Shown here: piece after piece, positions 36,855 to 45,484 of the stretch
How the letters are laid out: each line of letters opens with the position of its first letter
Position numbering within the stretch: position 1 is the first letter of the stretch
Source of the DNA: Solirubrobacteraceae bacterium
GTDB taxonomy: Bacteria; Actinomycetota; Thermoleophilia; Solirubrobacterales; Solirubrobacteraceae
NCBI GenBank assembly: GCA_017882375.1
Contig: JADGPP010000002.1
Coordinates: forward strand, 1 to 64,000
Length of the DNA stretch: 64,000 nucleotides
Direction: 5' to 3'
Position numbers and translations under genes: made by a program
The notes under the pieces: model-generated
Database searches by the model: none
What the model saw: the letters and a program-made list of their open reading frames with translations, nothing else
Told to the model about the DNA's origin: nothing

Positions 36855-37769
36855 TCATGATGTTCGCGTGTAGATGAAGTCGGTGATCTGCTGCAGCTCG
36901 TCGGTGTCAGAGCGCTGCGGGGCGCCCGCTGCGACGGGCGATCGCTGCGCCGCCTCGGCTAGCGCCTGCAAGGCCGTCTCGTGCGATTGCGCGGCCAGCT
37001 CGCGGGCGCGCTCGATCCCGAACTCACTGACATATGTCCGCTTGCCATGACGCTCATCGCTTCCTCGCGGCTTTCCCAGGGCATCGTCTGTGCCGGTTAC
37101 GTCGAGTATGTCGTCGACGATCTGAAACAACACGCCCAACTCAGTGGCAAAACGACCAAAGGGATCCATTGCGGGTCCATCCGCGACCCCTCCCAACAGT
37201 AGTACGCACAGCACCGACGCCCCGATCAGACGTCCGGTCTTCAGCTCGTGCAGCCGGCGCAGAGCGGCCGGGCCGGCCGTCGTGTCCGAGCTGACGTCGG
37301 CGTACTGGCCGCCGACCATGCCGTTGACGCCGGTCGCCGCGGCCAGCTCGGCCGCCGCCAGCAGCACGCGCTCGGGCGCTGAGCGCTGGTGGGTGAGCAG
37401 ATGGCGAAAGGCCTCGGCGTAGAGGCCGTCGCCCGCGAGGATCGCGACGTCCTCGCCGAACTTCACGTGGCAGGTCGGCTGTCCGCGGCGCAGCTCGTCG
37501 TCGTCCATCGCCGGCAGGTCGTCGTGGATCAGCGAGTAGGTGTGGATCAGCTCGAGCGCCGCCGCCAGCGGCATCACCTCGCTCGGCTGCAATCCCACGG
37601 CGCGCGCCGTCGCAAGCGCGAGCACGGGACGAATGCGCTTGCCGCCGGCGAGCAAGGAGTAGCGCATCGCCTCCTCCAGCCCCGCCGTCAGCGCCTCCTC
37701 GGAGAAGCGCAGATCCTGCAGGTAGCTTTCGACGTCCTGGCGCAGGTTCTCCGGGTAGGTGGCGCTCAC
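36855..37769 (-). CDS. ispA: polyprenyl synthetase (farnesyl/geranylgeranyl diphosphate synthase)
   Basis: 304 aa. First aspartate-rich motif DDLPAMDDD in HTYSLIHDDLPAMDDDELRRG, second VDDILD in LFQIVDDILDVTG, with GGKRIRPVLALA near the N-terminus and LHELKTGRLI. The spacing in the first motif (DDxxxxD) marks the bacterial FPP/GGPP group; product length cannot be read safely. It extends DMAPP with IPP made downstream of Dxs. GTG start; 15 nt after the xseB stop. The gene symbol follows position beside dxs and xseB. Confidence 0.9.
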   Translation of the reverse strand: MSATYPENLRQDVESYLQDLRFSEEALTAGLEEAMRYSLLAGGKRIRPVLALATARAVGLQPSEVMPLAAALELIHTYSLIHDDLPAMDDDELRRGQPTCHVKFGEDVAILAGDGLYAEAFRHLLTHQRSAPERVLLAAAELAAATGVNGMVGGQYADVSSDTTAGPAALRRLHELKTGRLIGASVLCVLLLGGVADGPAMDPFGRFATELGVLFQIVDDILDVTGTDDALGKPRGSDERHGKRTYVSEFGIERARELAAQSHETALQALAEAAQRSPVAAGAPQRSDTDELQQITDFIYTRTS

Positions 37770-37784
37770 GAGCAGCCGGAAGCC

Positions 37785-37991
37785 CTAGAGCAGGCTGTCC
37801 TGGCCGGGCGGCGGCGCCGACGCCTCGGCGCGACTGAGCTGCTCGAGCTCGGCGGCGGCCTGCGTGGCGAGCATCGCGCAGTCCTCGACCATCGTCGCCG
37901 CCGCGTCGGGCGACAGCTCGCCCGAGCGAAGCTGCTCGGCGGCGCGCTCCAGGCGCGCGATCACGTCGTCGAGGTGCTCTGTGCCGGTCAT
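37785..37991 (-). CDS. xseB: exodeoxyribonuclease VII small subunit
   Basis: 68 aa. HLDDVIARLERAAEQLRSGELSPDAAATMVEDCAMLATQAAAELEQL is the family's helical hairpin with the conserved 'LExxxxxLExGxLxLxxxxxxxExG' pattern in somewhat changed form. It would join XseA to make ExoVII. xseA itself is not next to it, which is unusual; it is not in this window. The ATG overlaps the nusB stop (ATGA). Confidence 0.85.
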   Translation of the reverse strand: MTGTEHLDDVIARLERAAEQLRSGELSPDAAATMVEDCAMLATQAAAELEQLSRAEASAPPPGQDSLL

Positions 37992-38398
37992 CGGATGTGC
38001 GCATTCTCGCGCACGTCGCGGAGGACTGCGCCCAGCACCCCGTTGACGAACCCCGGAGCCTCCGAGCCGCAGAACGTCTTGGCGCTCTCCACGGCCTCCT
38101 CGATCGCGCCCTCCGCCGGGATCGGCTCGTCGCCGGGTACCGCGTCCGGGTGCAGCATCTCGATCAGCGCGACGCGCATGATGCTGCGCTCCAGCGGCTG
38201 GATCCTGCCCACAGACCAGCCGTGCGCGTGGCGGTCGATCACCTCGTCGAGCTCGTCGGCGCGGTCGGCCGCCGCGTGCGCCAGCGCGCGCACGAACAGC
38301 GAGTCGCGCGCAGCAAGCGTCTCGGCCAGCGGCCGGCCGGTGAGATCGTGCTGGTAGAGCGCAACCACGGCCGCCCTGCGCTGCTCGGAGCGACGCAT
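37988..38398 (-). CDS. nusB: transcription antitermination factor NusB
   Basis: 136 aa all-helical protein: RRAAVVALYQHDLTGRPL, IQPLERSIMRVALIEML, EEAVESAKTFCGSEAPGFVNGVLGAVLR are the hallmark helices. It binds boxA RNA with S10 in rRNA antitermination. It lies 1 nt after efp and overlaps xseB, so efp-nusB-xseB-ispA-dxs forms one transcription unit. Confidence 0.95.
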   Translation of the reverse strand: MRRSEQRRAAVVALYQHDLTGRPLAETLAARDSLFVRALAHAAADRADELDEVIDRHAHGWSVGRIQPLERSIMRVALIEMLHPDAVPGDEPIPAEGAIEEAVESAKTFCGSEAPGFVNGVLGAVLRDVRENAHIR

Positions 38399-38399
38399 G

Positions 38400-38963
38400 C
38401 TAGGCGCGTGCCATGTACTCGCCAGAGCGCGTGTCCACGCGGATGCGTTGGCCCTGCTCGACGAACAGCGGAACCTGGATCACTGCGCCGGTCTCCAGCG
38501 TCGCCGGCTTGGTGCCTCCGCCGGAGACCGAGTCGCCGCGCAACCCGGGGTCGGTCTGCGTGACCTCGAGGTCCACGGCGCTCGGCAGCTGCACGTCGCC
38601 CGGCTGATCGTCGATGAACAGCACGTCGACCTCGCTGCTGGGCGTGCACCAGCGCAGGGTGTCGGCAACCGCCGCCTCGGGTATGGCGATCTGCTCGAAG
38701 GACTCCGTGTCCATGAAGTGCGCGTCGCTGCCGTCCGCGTAGAGGAACTGCATCTTGCGCGACTCCGTGCGCACCGAGCGAAACTTCTCGCCGGCGCGAA
38801 ACGTGCGGTCGATCACGTTGCCGTCGGCGGCGCGGCGCAGCTTCGTGCGCACGAATGCGCCGCCCTTGCCCGGCTTGACGTGCTGGAAGTCGACGATCTT
38901 GAAGATCGTGCCGTCGACCTCGATGTGATTGCCGTTCTTGAACTGGTTGGTGCTCAGGACCAC
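38400..38963 (-). CDS. efp: elongation factor P
   Basis: 187 aa from the GTG at 38963 (a frame open to 38993 exists, but the family starts at VLSTNQFKNGNHIEVDG). KOW domain with the loop KPGKGGAF (Lys33) at the tip that enters the peptidyl-transferase centre, then two OB domains (MQFLYADGSDAHFMD; IQVPLFVEQGQRIRVDTRSGEYMARA). It relieves ribosome stalling on polyproline. PGKGGAF rather than PGKGQAF is within the range seen in the family. It heads the operon and is divergent from the methyltransferase at 39032. Confidence 0.96.
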   Translation of the reverse strand: MVLSTNQFKNGNHIEVDGTIFKIVDFQHVKPGKGGAFVRTKLRRAADGNVIDRTFRAGEKFRSVRTESRKMQFLYADGSDAHFMDTESFEQIAIPEAAVADTLRWCTPSSEVDVLFIDDQPGDVQLPSAVDLEVTQTDPGLRGDSVSGGGTKPATLETGAVIQVPLFVEQGQRIRVDTRSGEYMARA

Positions 38964-39031
38964 GCAGCCAGGGTACCGGGCGCGAAGCTTCACCCCAGCC
39001 GCCCGGCCGACTAGCCTGCTGGCCGCACCCC

Positions 39032-39934
39032 ATGGCCGACCGCGACGACATCGACTTCACCTACTCGCTGACCGACCGCGTCTTTCGCCTGAGCATGGGC
39101 GAGCTCGCGGACTTCAGCGGCGCCAAGTACGACGGCGACTTCTCGCTGAGCCTCGAGCAGGCGCAGGCGCGCAAGCACGAGTACGTCGCCGAGCAGATCG
39201 GGATCGGTCCCGATCGGCGGGTGCTCGACCTCGGATGCGGCTGGGGGCCGCTGCTGAACTTCATCCGCGCCCGCGGCGCCAGCGGCCTCGGCGTCACCCT
39301 GTCCCAAGCGCAGTACGCGGCGTGCCGACGCCACGACCTCGACGTGCATCTCTACGACGCGCGGCGGCTGGACCGCGAGAGCTTCGGCGCCTTCGACGCC
39401 GTGGCCAGCCTCGGCGCCTTCGAGCACTTCTGCTCGCCCGACGAGTACCGCGCCGGGCGCCAGGAGGAGATCTACCGCGCCATCTTCGAGCGCGTCGCCA
39501 CCGTGCTGCCGGCGGGCGGTCGCTTCTACCTGCAGACGATGGTCTTCGGGCGCAACATGATCCCGCTCGAGCAGGTCGATATAGACGCCTCGCGCGACTC
39601 CGACGCGTTCGTGCTCGCGCTGATGGAGCGCCAGTTCCCCGGCTCGTGGCTGCCGTTCGGCTCCGAGCAGGTGGTCAGCAGCGCCGAGCCCAGCTTCGAG
39701 CTGGTGTCGTCGTCAAACGGGCGTCTGGACTACATCGAGACGATCAGCCAGTGGAACGCGCGCGTCGGCGCGCGTAGCCTGCGCAAGTCGTTGCTGAAGC
39801 TGCGCCTGGTGCCGCGCTGGCTGACCAGCGCCGACTTCCGCCTGGCCTTCACCTCCGGCGTGAGCGCCAACAAGGTCTGCTTCGAACGCGAGCTGCTCGA
39901 CCACTACAGGCTCGTCTTTCAGAAGCGCGGCTGA
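39032..39934 (+). CDS. CFA-synthase-like SAM-dependent methyltransferase
   Basis: 300 aa. SAM site VLDLGCGWGPLLNFIRARGA (about 64-83), LGVTLSQAQYAACRR, SLGAFEHFCSPDEYRAGRQEEIY and a late DYIETISQWNARVGARSLRKS. This resembles the cyclopropane-fatty-acyl-phospholipid synthase and mycolic acid methyltransferase superfamily (Gxx-LDLGCGWG). It probably modifies a lipid or related substrate; which one is not clear. TAGCCT lies 16 nt before the ATG. Its 3' third is antisense to the open frame of the R2-like oxidase. Confidence 0.85.
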   Translation: MADRDDIDFTYSLTDRVFRLSMGELADFSGAKYDGDFSLSLEQAQARKHEYVAEQIGIGPDRRVLDLGCGWGPLLNFIRARGASGLGVTLSQAQYAACRRHDLDVHLYDARRLDRESFGAFDAVASLGAFEHFCSPDEYRAGRQEEIYRAIFERVATVLPAGGRFYLQTMVFGRNMIPLEQVDIDASRDSDAFVLALMERQFPGSWLPFGSEQVVSSAEPSFELVSSSNGRLDYIETISQWNARVGARSLRKSLLKLRLVPRWLTSADFRLAFTSGVSANKVCFERELLDHYRLVFQKRG

Positions 39935-40906
39935 GCCGGCGCGCAAGCCCGGCTCAGCGAGCGTTTGCAAGCGACTCGAGCGGGTGGCTCGGCGGCCGTC
40001 AGGCCGCCGAGCCGAGAGCATCGCCGTGTCGATGCCGATCACCTTCAGCCGGCGCTGCAGCGCGTTGAAGGCAAACGCGTTCGTTTCCGCCATCGTGTAG
40101 TCGAGGATCGCGTAGTCGCCGAGGTCCGCGCCGGGCGGCACGAGCACCGCGCTGGCGAGCGGGATCAACTCCGCCAAGCGCTCGGCGATGCGTTGCTTGA
40201 GGCCCTCGTCGCGCGCCTTCTCGCGCAGGAACCAGGTGCCGTAGGCGACGTGGCGGTGCTCGTCCTGGGAGATCAGCTTGAAGCCCTCCGTCCAGCCGGG
40301 GAGGATCCCGTTGCGCTCCATGTAGTCGGTCAAGAACCACTGCCCGGTCAACGCGAGCGTTCCCTCGATGATCATGTGGTAGAGGGTCACGAAGTCGACC
40401 TTCGCCTCGATGTCGCTCGGGTTGGCGATCAGGCGCTTGCCCCAGTCGACGAGCACGCCGTCGAACATCTCGATGAACGCCGGGTTGAGGTCTTCGCGTG
40501 CTCGCGCCAGACGATCCTCGAAGCTTCCGTCGAGTCCGAGCACCTGCTCGTAGAAGCGGTTGAAGTGCTGCGCGTGGCGCGCCTCGTCGACCTGCTGCGT
40601 CGTCAGAAAGGCCTCTTCGGCCTGGCTCTCATAGGACATCACCAGCCCGGAGAACTGCGTCGTCACGCGCTCCTCGCCGACGAAGAACGAGGACAGGTTC
40701 CAGGCTATGTTCTCGCGCAGGTCGCCGTCCAGGTCGTTCCAGTCGGCGCGGTCCTGCTCGAAGTCGATCGTGTGCGACTGCCAGTTCTGGCGCTCCCACA
40801 GCTCATACAGCTCCTGCGGGGTCATCAGCTTCACCGAGGACAGCTTGGACTCGTCGGAGATGGTGCCGACGTCACCCTGACTGGTCAGATCAAGCAGCGA
40901 GGGCAT
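39713..40906 (-). CDS. R2-like ligand-binding oxidase (R2lox), frame without a stop at the expected end
   Basis: The ferritin-like core spans residues 1 to about 302 from ATG 40906. Metal ligands by pattern: Glu78, Glu108 and His111 in DEARH, Glu181, Glu216 and His219 in DEHRH. Val81 (GEERV) and Tyr176 (YHMIIEG) occupy the positions that form the Val-Tyr ether crosslink in R2lox, and Phe115 replaces the radical Tyr of class I R2, so this is R2lox rather than ribonucleotide reductase. The frame has no stop after residue ~300; it continues 95 codons to 39713, antisense to the methyltransferase. A hairpin at 39986-40013 lies within that extension. Confidence 0.8.
   Translation of the reverse strand: MPSLLDLTSQGDVGTISDESKLSSVKLMTPQELYELWERQNWQSHTIDFEQDRADWNDLDGDLRENIAWNLSSFFVGEERVTTQFSGLVMSYESQAEEAFLTTQQVDEARHAQHFNRFYEQVLGLDGSFEDRLARAREDLNPAFIEMFDGVLVDWGKRLIANPSDIEAKVDFVTLYHMIIEGTLALTGQWFLTDYMERNGILPGWTEGFKLISQDEHRHVAYGTWFLREKARDEGLKQRIAERLAELIPLASAVLVPPGADLGDYAILDYTMAETNAFAFNALQRRLKVIGIDTAMLSARRPDGRRATRSSRLQTLAEPGLRAGSAALLKDEPVVVEQLAFEADLVGAHAGGEGQAEVGAGQPARHQAQLQQRLAQATRADARVPLADRLDVVQTPV
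39931..39957 (+). terminator. hairpin at the end of the methyltransferase gene
   Basis: CTGAGCCGG and CCGGCTCAG form a perfect 9-bp stem that includes the TGA stop. No T-run follows, as is common in GC-rich actinobacterial terminators. Confidence 0.55.
39986..40013 (-). terminator. perfect 12-bp hairpin near the end of the R2lox core
   Basis: Arms GGCTCGGCGGCC and GGCCGCCGAGCC around loop GTCA (read on the plus strand). It lies just where the R2lox family would be expected to end, so it is the likely terminator of that transcript. Without a T-run the call is moderate. Confidence 0.6.
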
Positions 40907-41068
40907 GACGGATGAACCTCCCGATGGATGGTCGTGCGCGCTTGCAGACATGCTGTGGGCGACCATACCCGCTCGTGCACCGGCCGTGGCCGAGGGTGGA
41001 GCCCGGCGCCTGGAGCGCAGCCGGGCCCCGCGCCTCAAGCAACGGACGTCGAGCGCCGATGCCGAGAT

Positions 41069-42349
41069 ATGCGGCGAATCGCACGCGAGAACGCTCCATG
41101 CGCGCTCATCGCGCTGGCCGGCTGTGCCGTGCTCGCCTGGCTGGGGCTGTACGGCTTTGCCTGGAACGACTACGACAACGAGGCGCGCGCGGCCTTCGAC
41201 GCACTCGTGCACGGCCACGTCGAGCAGTTCCTGCGCGTCGCCCCGGCCTACGGCGGCTCGCTCGTCGAGCGCGCGCCGTTCGCGCTGATCCCGGGCCTGT
41301 GGGGAGGCGGCGAGCTGGCCGTCTACCGCATGGTCGCCCTGCCCTGCCTGCTCGCCTCGGCGCTGCTCGGCGTGTGGCTCGTCGCGCGCATGCGCGGCGA
41401 AGGTCGCCCGGCGCTGCACCGCGCGCTCGCGCTGGCCGTGTGCGTCGCCAACCCGATCACGCTGCGCGCGCTGGAAGTCGGACACCCCGAGGAGCTGCTC
41501 GGCGCGTGCCTGTGCGTCGCGGCCGTGCTGCTCGCCAGCAAAGACCGCGGGCTCTGGGCGGGCGCAGCGCTGGGACTGGCGATCGCCAACAAGGAGTGGG
41601 CTCTGCTTGCCGCCGCACCCGTTCTGCTCGCGCTGCCGGTGCGCCGGCGCGTGCCCTGCCTGGCGATGGCGATTGCCATCGCGGGCGCCGTGCTCGCGCC
41701 GCTGGCGCTCGTGGGTTCCGGCGGCTTCGTGTCGGCCACGCGCGCCACCGCAACGGCCCCCTCGGCGATCTTCCAACCGTGGCAGATCTGGTGGTTCTTC
41801 GGCGAGCACGGTGCGCTCGTGCACGGCGCCTTCGGCGCGGCCAAGCCCGGCTATCGGATCGCCCCCGGCTGGACCGCGACGATCAGCCATCCGCTCGTCG
41901 TCGTCGCCGGGCTGGCGCCGGGCATCGCGCTGTGGGCGCGCCGGCGCGGCGGCCGGGTCGGCCTGCGCGGCGCCCTGCTCGCGCTCGCGCTCGCGATGCT
42001 CCTGCGCTGCGTGCTCGACACGTGGGACACCGAGTACTACCTGCTGCCGTTCGTCTTCGCCGTGCTTGCTTGGGAGCTCTGCGCCCCGGGACCGGCGCGA
42101 CCCCCGGTGCTCGCGCTGTCCAGCAGCGCGCTCGCGTGGCTGAGCTTTCAATGGCTGCCGGCGCACGTCTCGCCCGACCTGCAGGCGGCCGTGTTCCTCG
42201 CCTGGTCGCTGCCGCTGGCGGCAGTGCTCGCCCGGCGGCTGCTGCTACCGCGCCGAGCGGCCCGCGCCGGTCACGACGGGCGCGGCGAGCCTCGCGGCGC
42301 TCACGAGATGACCGTCAGCGCCTTGTCCAGGCCGTTGAGAACCTCCTGA
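41069..42349 (+). CDS. polytopic membrane protein (GT-C glycosyltransferase-like)
   Basis: 426 aa with about nine to ten hydrophobic segments, starting CALIALAGCAVLAWLGLYGFAWNDYDNEARAAFDALVHGH. The first loop DYDNEARAAF... and later HPEELLGACLCVAAVLLASKDRGLWAGAALGLAIANKEWALLAAAP fit mannosyltransferases of the GT-C/GT87 type, where the acidic pair in the first loop is catalytic (inference). No family name is certain. Divergent from R2lox; its 3' end overlaps the Xaa-Pro peptidase gene on the other strand by 49 nt. Confidence 0.65.
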   Translation: MRRIARENAPCALIALAGCAVLAWLGLYGFAWNDYDNEARAAFDALVHGHVEQFLRVAPAYGGSLVERAPFALIPGLWGGGELAVYRMVALPCLLASALLGVWLVARMRGEGRPALHRALALAVCVANPITLRALEVGHPEELLGACLCVAAVLLASKDRGLWAGAALGLAIANKEWALLAAAPVLLALPVRRRVPCLAMAIAIAGAVLAPLALVGSGGFVSATRATATAPSAIFQPWQIWWFFGEHGALVHGAFGAAKPGYRIAPGWTATISHPLVVVAGLAPGIALWARRRGGRVGLRGALLALALAMLLRCVLDTWDTEYYLLPFVFAVLAWELCAPGPARPPVLALSSSALAWLSFQWLPAHVSPDLQAAVFLAWSLPLAAVLARRLLLPRRAARAGHDGRGEPRGAHEMTVSALSRPLRTS

Positions 42350-43419
42350 CCGTCCTCGCGGACGACCAGTAGATCCTCGATCCGCACGCCGAGGAGTCCG
42401 GGCAGGTAGACGCCCGGCTCGACCGTCACCACGTTGCCCGCCAGCAGCCGGCGCTCCCCTTCGGTGCGCGACAGGCGAGGTCCCTCGTGGATCTCCATGC
42501 CCACGCCGTGGCCGAGGCCGTGGCCGAAGTGCTCTCCGTGCCCTGCGCGCTCGATCGCCTCGCGGGCGACCGCGTCGACCTCGCGCCCGGTCGGGCCGGC
42601 GCGCACGGCGGCGACGCCCAGTTCCTGGGCGTCGAGCACCAGCGCGTAGATCTCGCGCGCCTGCTCTGACAGTCCCTCTCCGGTCGCGTACGTGCGCGTG
42701 CAGTCCGAGCAGTAGCCCTCGTGCAGTGCTCCCCAGTCGATCGTCACGAGCACGTCGCGGGCGATCGGCTCGGCGCGCGGCTCGGCGTGCGGGAGCGCCC
42801 CGTGCGAGCCCGCGGCGACGATCGACGGAAAGCTGGCCGACTCGGCGCCCAGCCGGCGCATGCGCAGCTCCAGGTCGATCGCCACGTCACGCTCGCTGCG
42901 CCCGACCAGGCCGCCTTCGAGCAGGCCTCGCAGGGCCTCGTCGGCGAGCAGCGCGGCCGCGCGCATGCGCTCGATCTCCTGTGCGTCCTTGACCGCGCGC
43001 AGACGCTCGACGGCCCCCGCACAAGGCGCCAGCTCCCAACCCTGCGCCAGCGCCTTGCGCAGGCGCTCGTGATCGGCGACCGTGACGCTTGCGTCGTCGA
43101 AGCCCAGCGTCCCACCCGAGCCTGGCAGCGTCCGCGCCGCCGCCTCCAGCAGGTTGCCGGTGACGATCTCGCGCGCCAGCACCGGCGCGACCTGTTCGGC
43201 CGACTGGGTGGTGTAGCGAAAGTCCGTCAGGAAGCGGTGCCCGTCGGCCTGCTCGCCGGCGGCGAGCAGCACCAGGCCGTTGCTGCCGGTGAAGCCGGTC
43301 AGGTAGCGCACGTTCACCGGCGTGCTGACGAGCAGCGCGTCGACCCCGCGCTCGGTCAGCTCGCCGGCCAGCCGCTCGATGCGCTGCTCCTCGCGGGTCT
43401 GCGCGACGGCGCTCGTCAC
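42301..43419 (-). CDS. M24-family Xaa-Pro aminopeptidase
   Basis: 372 aa. N-terminal creatinase-like domain (ALLVSTPVNVRYLTGFTGSNG), then the pita-bread catalytic domain with metal ligands: Asp in VTIDWGALHEGYCSDCTRTYATG, His in GHGLGHGVGMEIHEGP, Glu in VTVEPGVYLPG and VRIEDLLVV. It releases N-terminal residues before proline. GTG 43419 overlaps the aroQ stop (GTGA), so it is translated with aroQ at the end of the pil-aro run. The same position next to efp genes in many genomes suggests a link to Pro-containing peptides. Confidence 0.92.
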   Translation of the reverse strand: MTSAVAQTREEQRIERLAGELTERGVDALLVSTPVNVRYLTGFTGSNGLVLLAAGEQADGHRFLTDFRYTTQSAEQVAPVLAREIVTGNLLEAAARTLPGSGGTLGFDDASVTVADHERLRKALAQGWELAPCAGAVERLRAVKDAQEIERMRAAALLADEALRGLLEGGLVGRSERDVAIDLELRMRRLGAESASFPSIVAAGSHGALPHAEPRAEPIARDVLVTIDWGALHEGYCSDCTRTYATGEGLSEQAREIYALVLDAQELGVAAVRAGPTGREVDAVAREAIERAGHGEHFGHGLGHGVGMEIHEGPRLSRTEGERRLLAGNVVTVEPGVYLPGLLGVRIEDLLVVREDGQEVLNGLDKALTVIS

Positions 43420-43874
43420 GAGCCGCCCCGGTCGAGCTCTTCGCGCAGCAGCTTCAGCGCGTCGGTGTAGCCGTCGGGCCCGCGACCGGAGACCGTCGCG
43501 AAGCACAGATCGCCGATCACCGACGTCCGCCGCCAGGCCTCGCGGCTCTGCACGTCTGAGAGGTGGATCTCCAGCGCCGGCAGCGCGGCGATCTCCAGCG
43601 CGTCGCGGATCGCCCACGCGTAGTGCGTCCACGCGCCCGGGTTCAGCAGGATCGCGTCGGCCTCGTCGCGCAGCTCGTGCAGGCGCTCGACGAACGCACC
43701 CTCGTAGTTGCTCTGAAAGAAGCTCGTCCGCAGGCCGAGCTCGCCGGCCTCCGTCGCGATGCGCTGCTCCAGCTCGGCGAGCGTCAGCGTCCCGTACAGC
43801 GCCGGATCGCGCCGGCCGAGCTGGTCGAGGTTGACCCCGTGCATGACCGCGATGCGGTTTCGCGACTCAGTCAT
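43416..43874 (-). CDS. aroQ: type II 3-dehydroquinate dehydratase
   Basis: 152 aa, standard length. MHGVNLDQLGRRDPALYG corresponds to the usual NGPNLNxLGxRxPxxYG, with the lid Arg and Tyr27; SNYEGAFVERLHE, LNPGAWTHYAWAIRDAL (catalytic His), and EIHLSDVQSREAWRRTSV follow. The first motif is changed (HGVNLDQLG for NGPNLNLLG). It forms 3-dehydroshikimate. The ATG overlaps the aroKB stop by 4 nt. Confidence 0.93.
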   Translation of the reverse strand: MTESRNRIAVMHGVNLDQLGRRDPALYGTLTLAELEQRIATEAGELGLRTSFFQSNYEGAFVERLHELRDEADAILLNPGAWTHYAWAIRDALEIAALPALEIHLSDVQSREAWRRTSVIGDLCFATVSGRGPDGYTDALKLLREELDRGGS

Positions 43875-45484
43875 CGTGTTCGGCGGTCATCGCCTGCCAG
43901 CTCAAGGACGGCCGACCGCAGCTCGCCCGGCGCGATCTCGCAGCCGATCCGCGCGTCGCCCGGCTCGCCGACGAGCACGAACGGCAGCGACTCGCCGACG
44001 CGCTTCTTGTCGCGTGCGACGGCGCGCAGGACGTCCTCCACCTCGGCGCCGTCGAGCGTGACCGGCAGGTCGCGCTGGCGCAGCATCTCGCGGACCTGCT
44101 CGCGCAGCGCGTCGGCGCCGGAGAGGCGCAGCGTCGCCAGCAGGCCGAGCCCAACGGCCTCGCCGTGGCGATAGCGCGCGTAGCCCGTCGCCGTCTCGAT
44201 CGCGTGACCGACCGTGTGCCCGAGGTTCAGCACCTGCCGGCGCCCGGCGTCGCGTTCGTCGGCGGCGACCACCGCGAGCTTGGTGCGCGCACAGGCGAGG
44301 ATCGTCTGCTCGTCGAGGTCGGCGCCCGCCGAGACGCGCTCCCACAGCGCCCCGCCGGCGATCAGCGCAGTCTTGAGCACCTCGACCCAGCCGGCGGCGA
44401 GCTCCCGCTCGGGCAGGCTCTGCAGCGTGTCGGGATCGACGAGCACGCCCGCCGGCTGGTGGTAGACGCCGACGTAGTTCTTCGCCTCGGGCAGATCCAC
44501 GCCGGTCTTGCCGCCGTAGGCCGAGTCGACTTGGGCCAGCAGCGTCGTCGGGATGTGCACGATCGGCACGCCGCGCTGATAGGTCGCCGCACAGAAACCC
44601 GCGAGATCGCCGACGACGCCGCCGCCGAGCGCCACCACGTGGTCGCCGCGGTCGGCCTGTCGCGCCAGCAGCGCGCGCCAGACCGACTCCGCGACGGCGA
44701 GCGTCTTGTGCTGCTCGCCGGCCGGGATCGCGATCGTGCCCGCCAGCCCCTCCAGCTGGTCGCCGTACAACCGCCCGACGGTCTCGTCGGTCACGCAGAA
44801 CGGCCGCGACACGGTGCGGTCCAGCGGCCACAGCTGGGCCGGCTCGCGCGCCCCCGCCGCGCGCAGCAGGCCGCGCCCGATCAGCACCGGGTACTCGCCC
44901 GCGGCGCTCTGCGCCCAGACCATGCGCATTCCCGGCGGGGCGGCGGCCAGCGCGCGCAGCACGTCGAGCACGTGCGTGGCGCCGCCGCGCACCAGCGGCG
45001 GCAGGAAGGCGTGGGCGTGACGCTCGTAGAGCTGGCGCCGCTCGGCGTGCAGCGCCAGGAAGGCCTCGCGGTCGCGCGCCAGCGGGCGGCCGAGCGCTCC
45101 CGGCGACGCCTCGGCAGGGCGCCCCACGCGCTCCCACGCCTGCTCGGCCTCGATGTCCAGCAGCACCACGACGTGCGGCTCGAGCGCCACGCGAACGCGC
45201 TCGGAGAGGATGCTGCCGCCTCCCAGTGCGATCACCGCGCCGGGCTCGGCGGCGTCGAGCAGCTCGCAGACGACCTGCTCCTCGGCGGCGCGGAAGGACG
45301 CCTCGCCGTGCAGCTCGAACTCCGTCGCAGGCGAATGCCCGAAGCGCTGCGCCAGCAGCTCGTCGCTGTCGAGCGCCGTGACGCCGAGCGCCTGCGCGAG
45401 CTCGGCGGCGACGGTCGACTTGCCCGCGCCCATGAACCCGATCAGCACGAGCGCCCGTCGCGGCGCGCCCGCTACGTCGGCCAT
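43871..45484 (-). CDS. aroKB: fused shikimate kinase / 3-dehydroquinate synthase (AroK-AroB)
   Basis: 537 aa. Residues about 8-175: shikimate kinase with P-loop GFMGAGKSTVA, Asp in DSDELLAQRFG, and ALGGGSIL. Residues about 185-530: dehydroquinate synthase with NAD-binding VVALGGGVVGDLAGFCAATYQRGV, IPTTLLAQVDSAYGGKTGVDLPEAKN, and metal ligands in VEVLKTALI ... LNLGHTVGHAIE ... RHGEAVGLG. The two activities (steps 2 and 5 of the shikimate pathway) are in one chain with no stop between. The two domains are otherwise complete. Last 13 nt of aroC overlap its start. Confidence 0.95.
   Translation of the reverse strand: MADVAGAPRRALVLIGFMGAGKSTVAAELAQALGVTALDSDELLAQRFGHSPATEFELHGEASFRAAEEQVVCELLDAAEPGAVIALGGGSILSERVRVALEPHVVVLLDIEAEQAWERVGRPAEASPGALGRPLARDREAFLALHAERRQLYERHAHAFLPPLVRGGATHVLDVLRALAAAPPGMRMVWAQSAAGEYPVLIGRGLLRAAGAREPAQLWPLDRTVSRPFCVTDETVGRLYGDQLEGLAGTIAIPAGEQHKTLAVAESVWRALLARQADRGDHVVALGGGVVGDLAGFCAATYQRGVPIVHIPTTLLAQVDSAYGGKTGVDLPEAKNYVGVYHQPAGVLVDPDTLQSLPERELAAGWVEVLKTALIAGGALWERVSAGADLDEQTILACARTKLAVVAADERDAGRRQVLNLGHTVGHAIETATGYARYRHGEAVGLGLLATLRLSGADALREQVREMLRQRDLPVTLDGAEVEDVLRAVARDKKRVGESLPFVLVGEPGDARIGCEIAPGELRSAVLELAGDDRRTR

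Noticed and set aside
34919..36877. 652-codon plus-strand frame opposite dxs
   Set aside because: Exact antisense of an intact dxs; no recognisable protein features.
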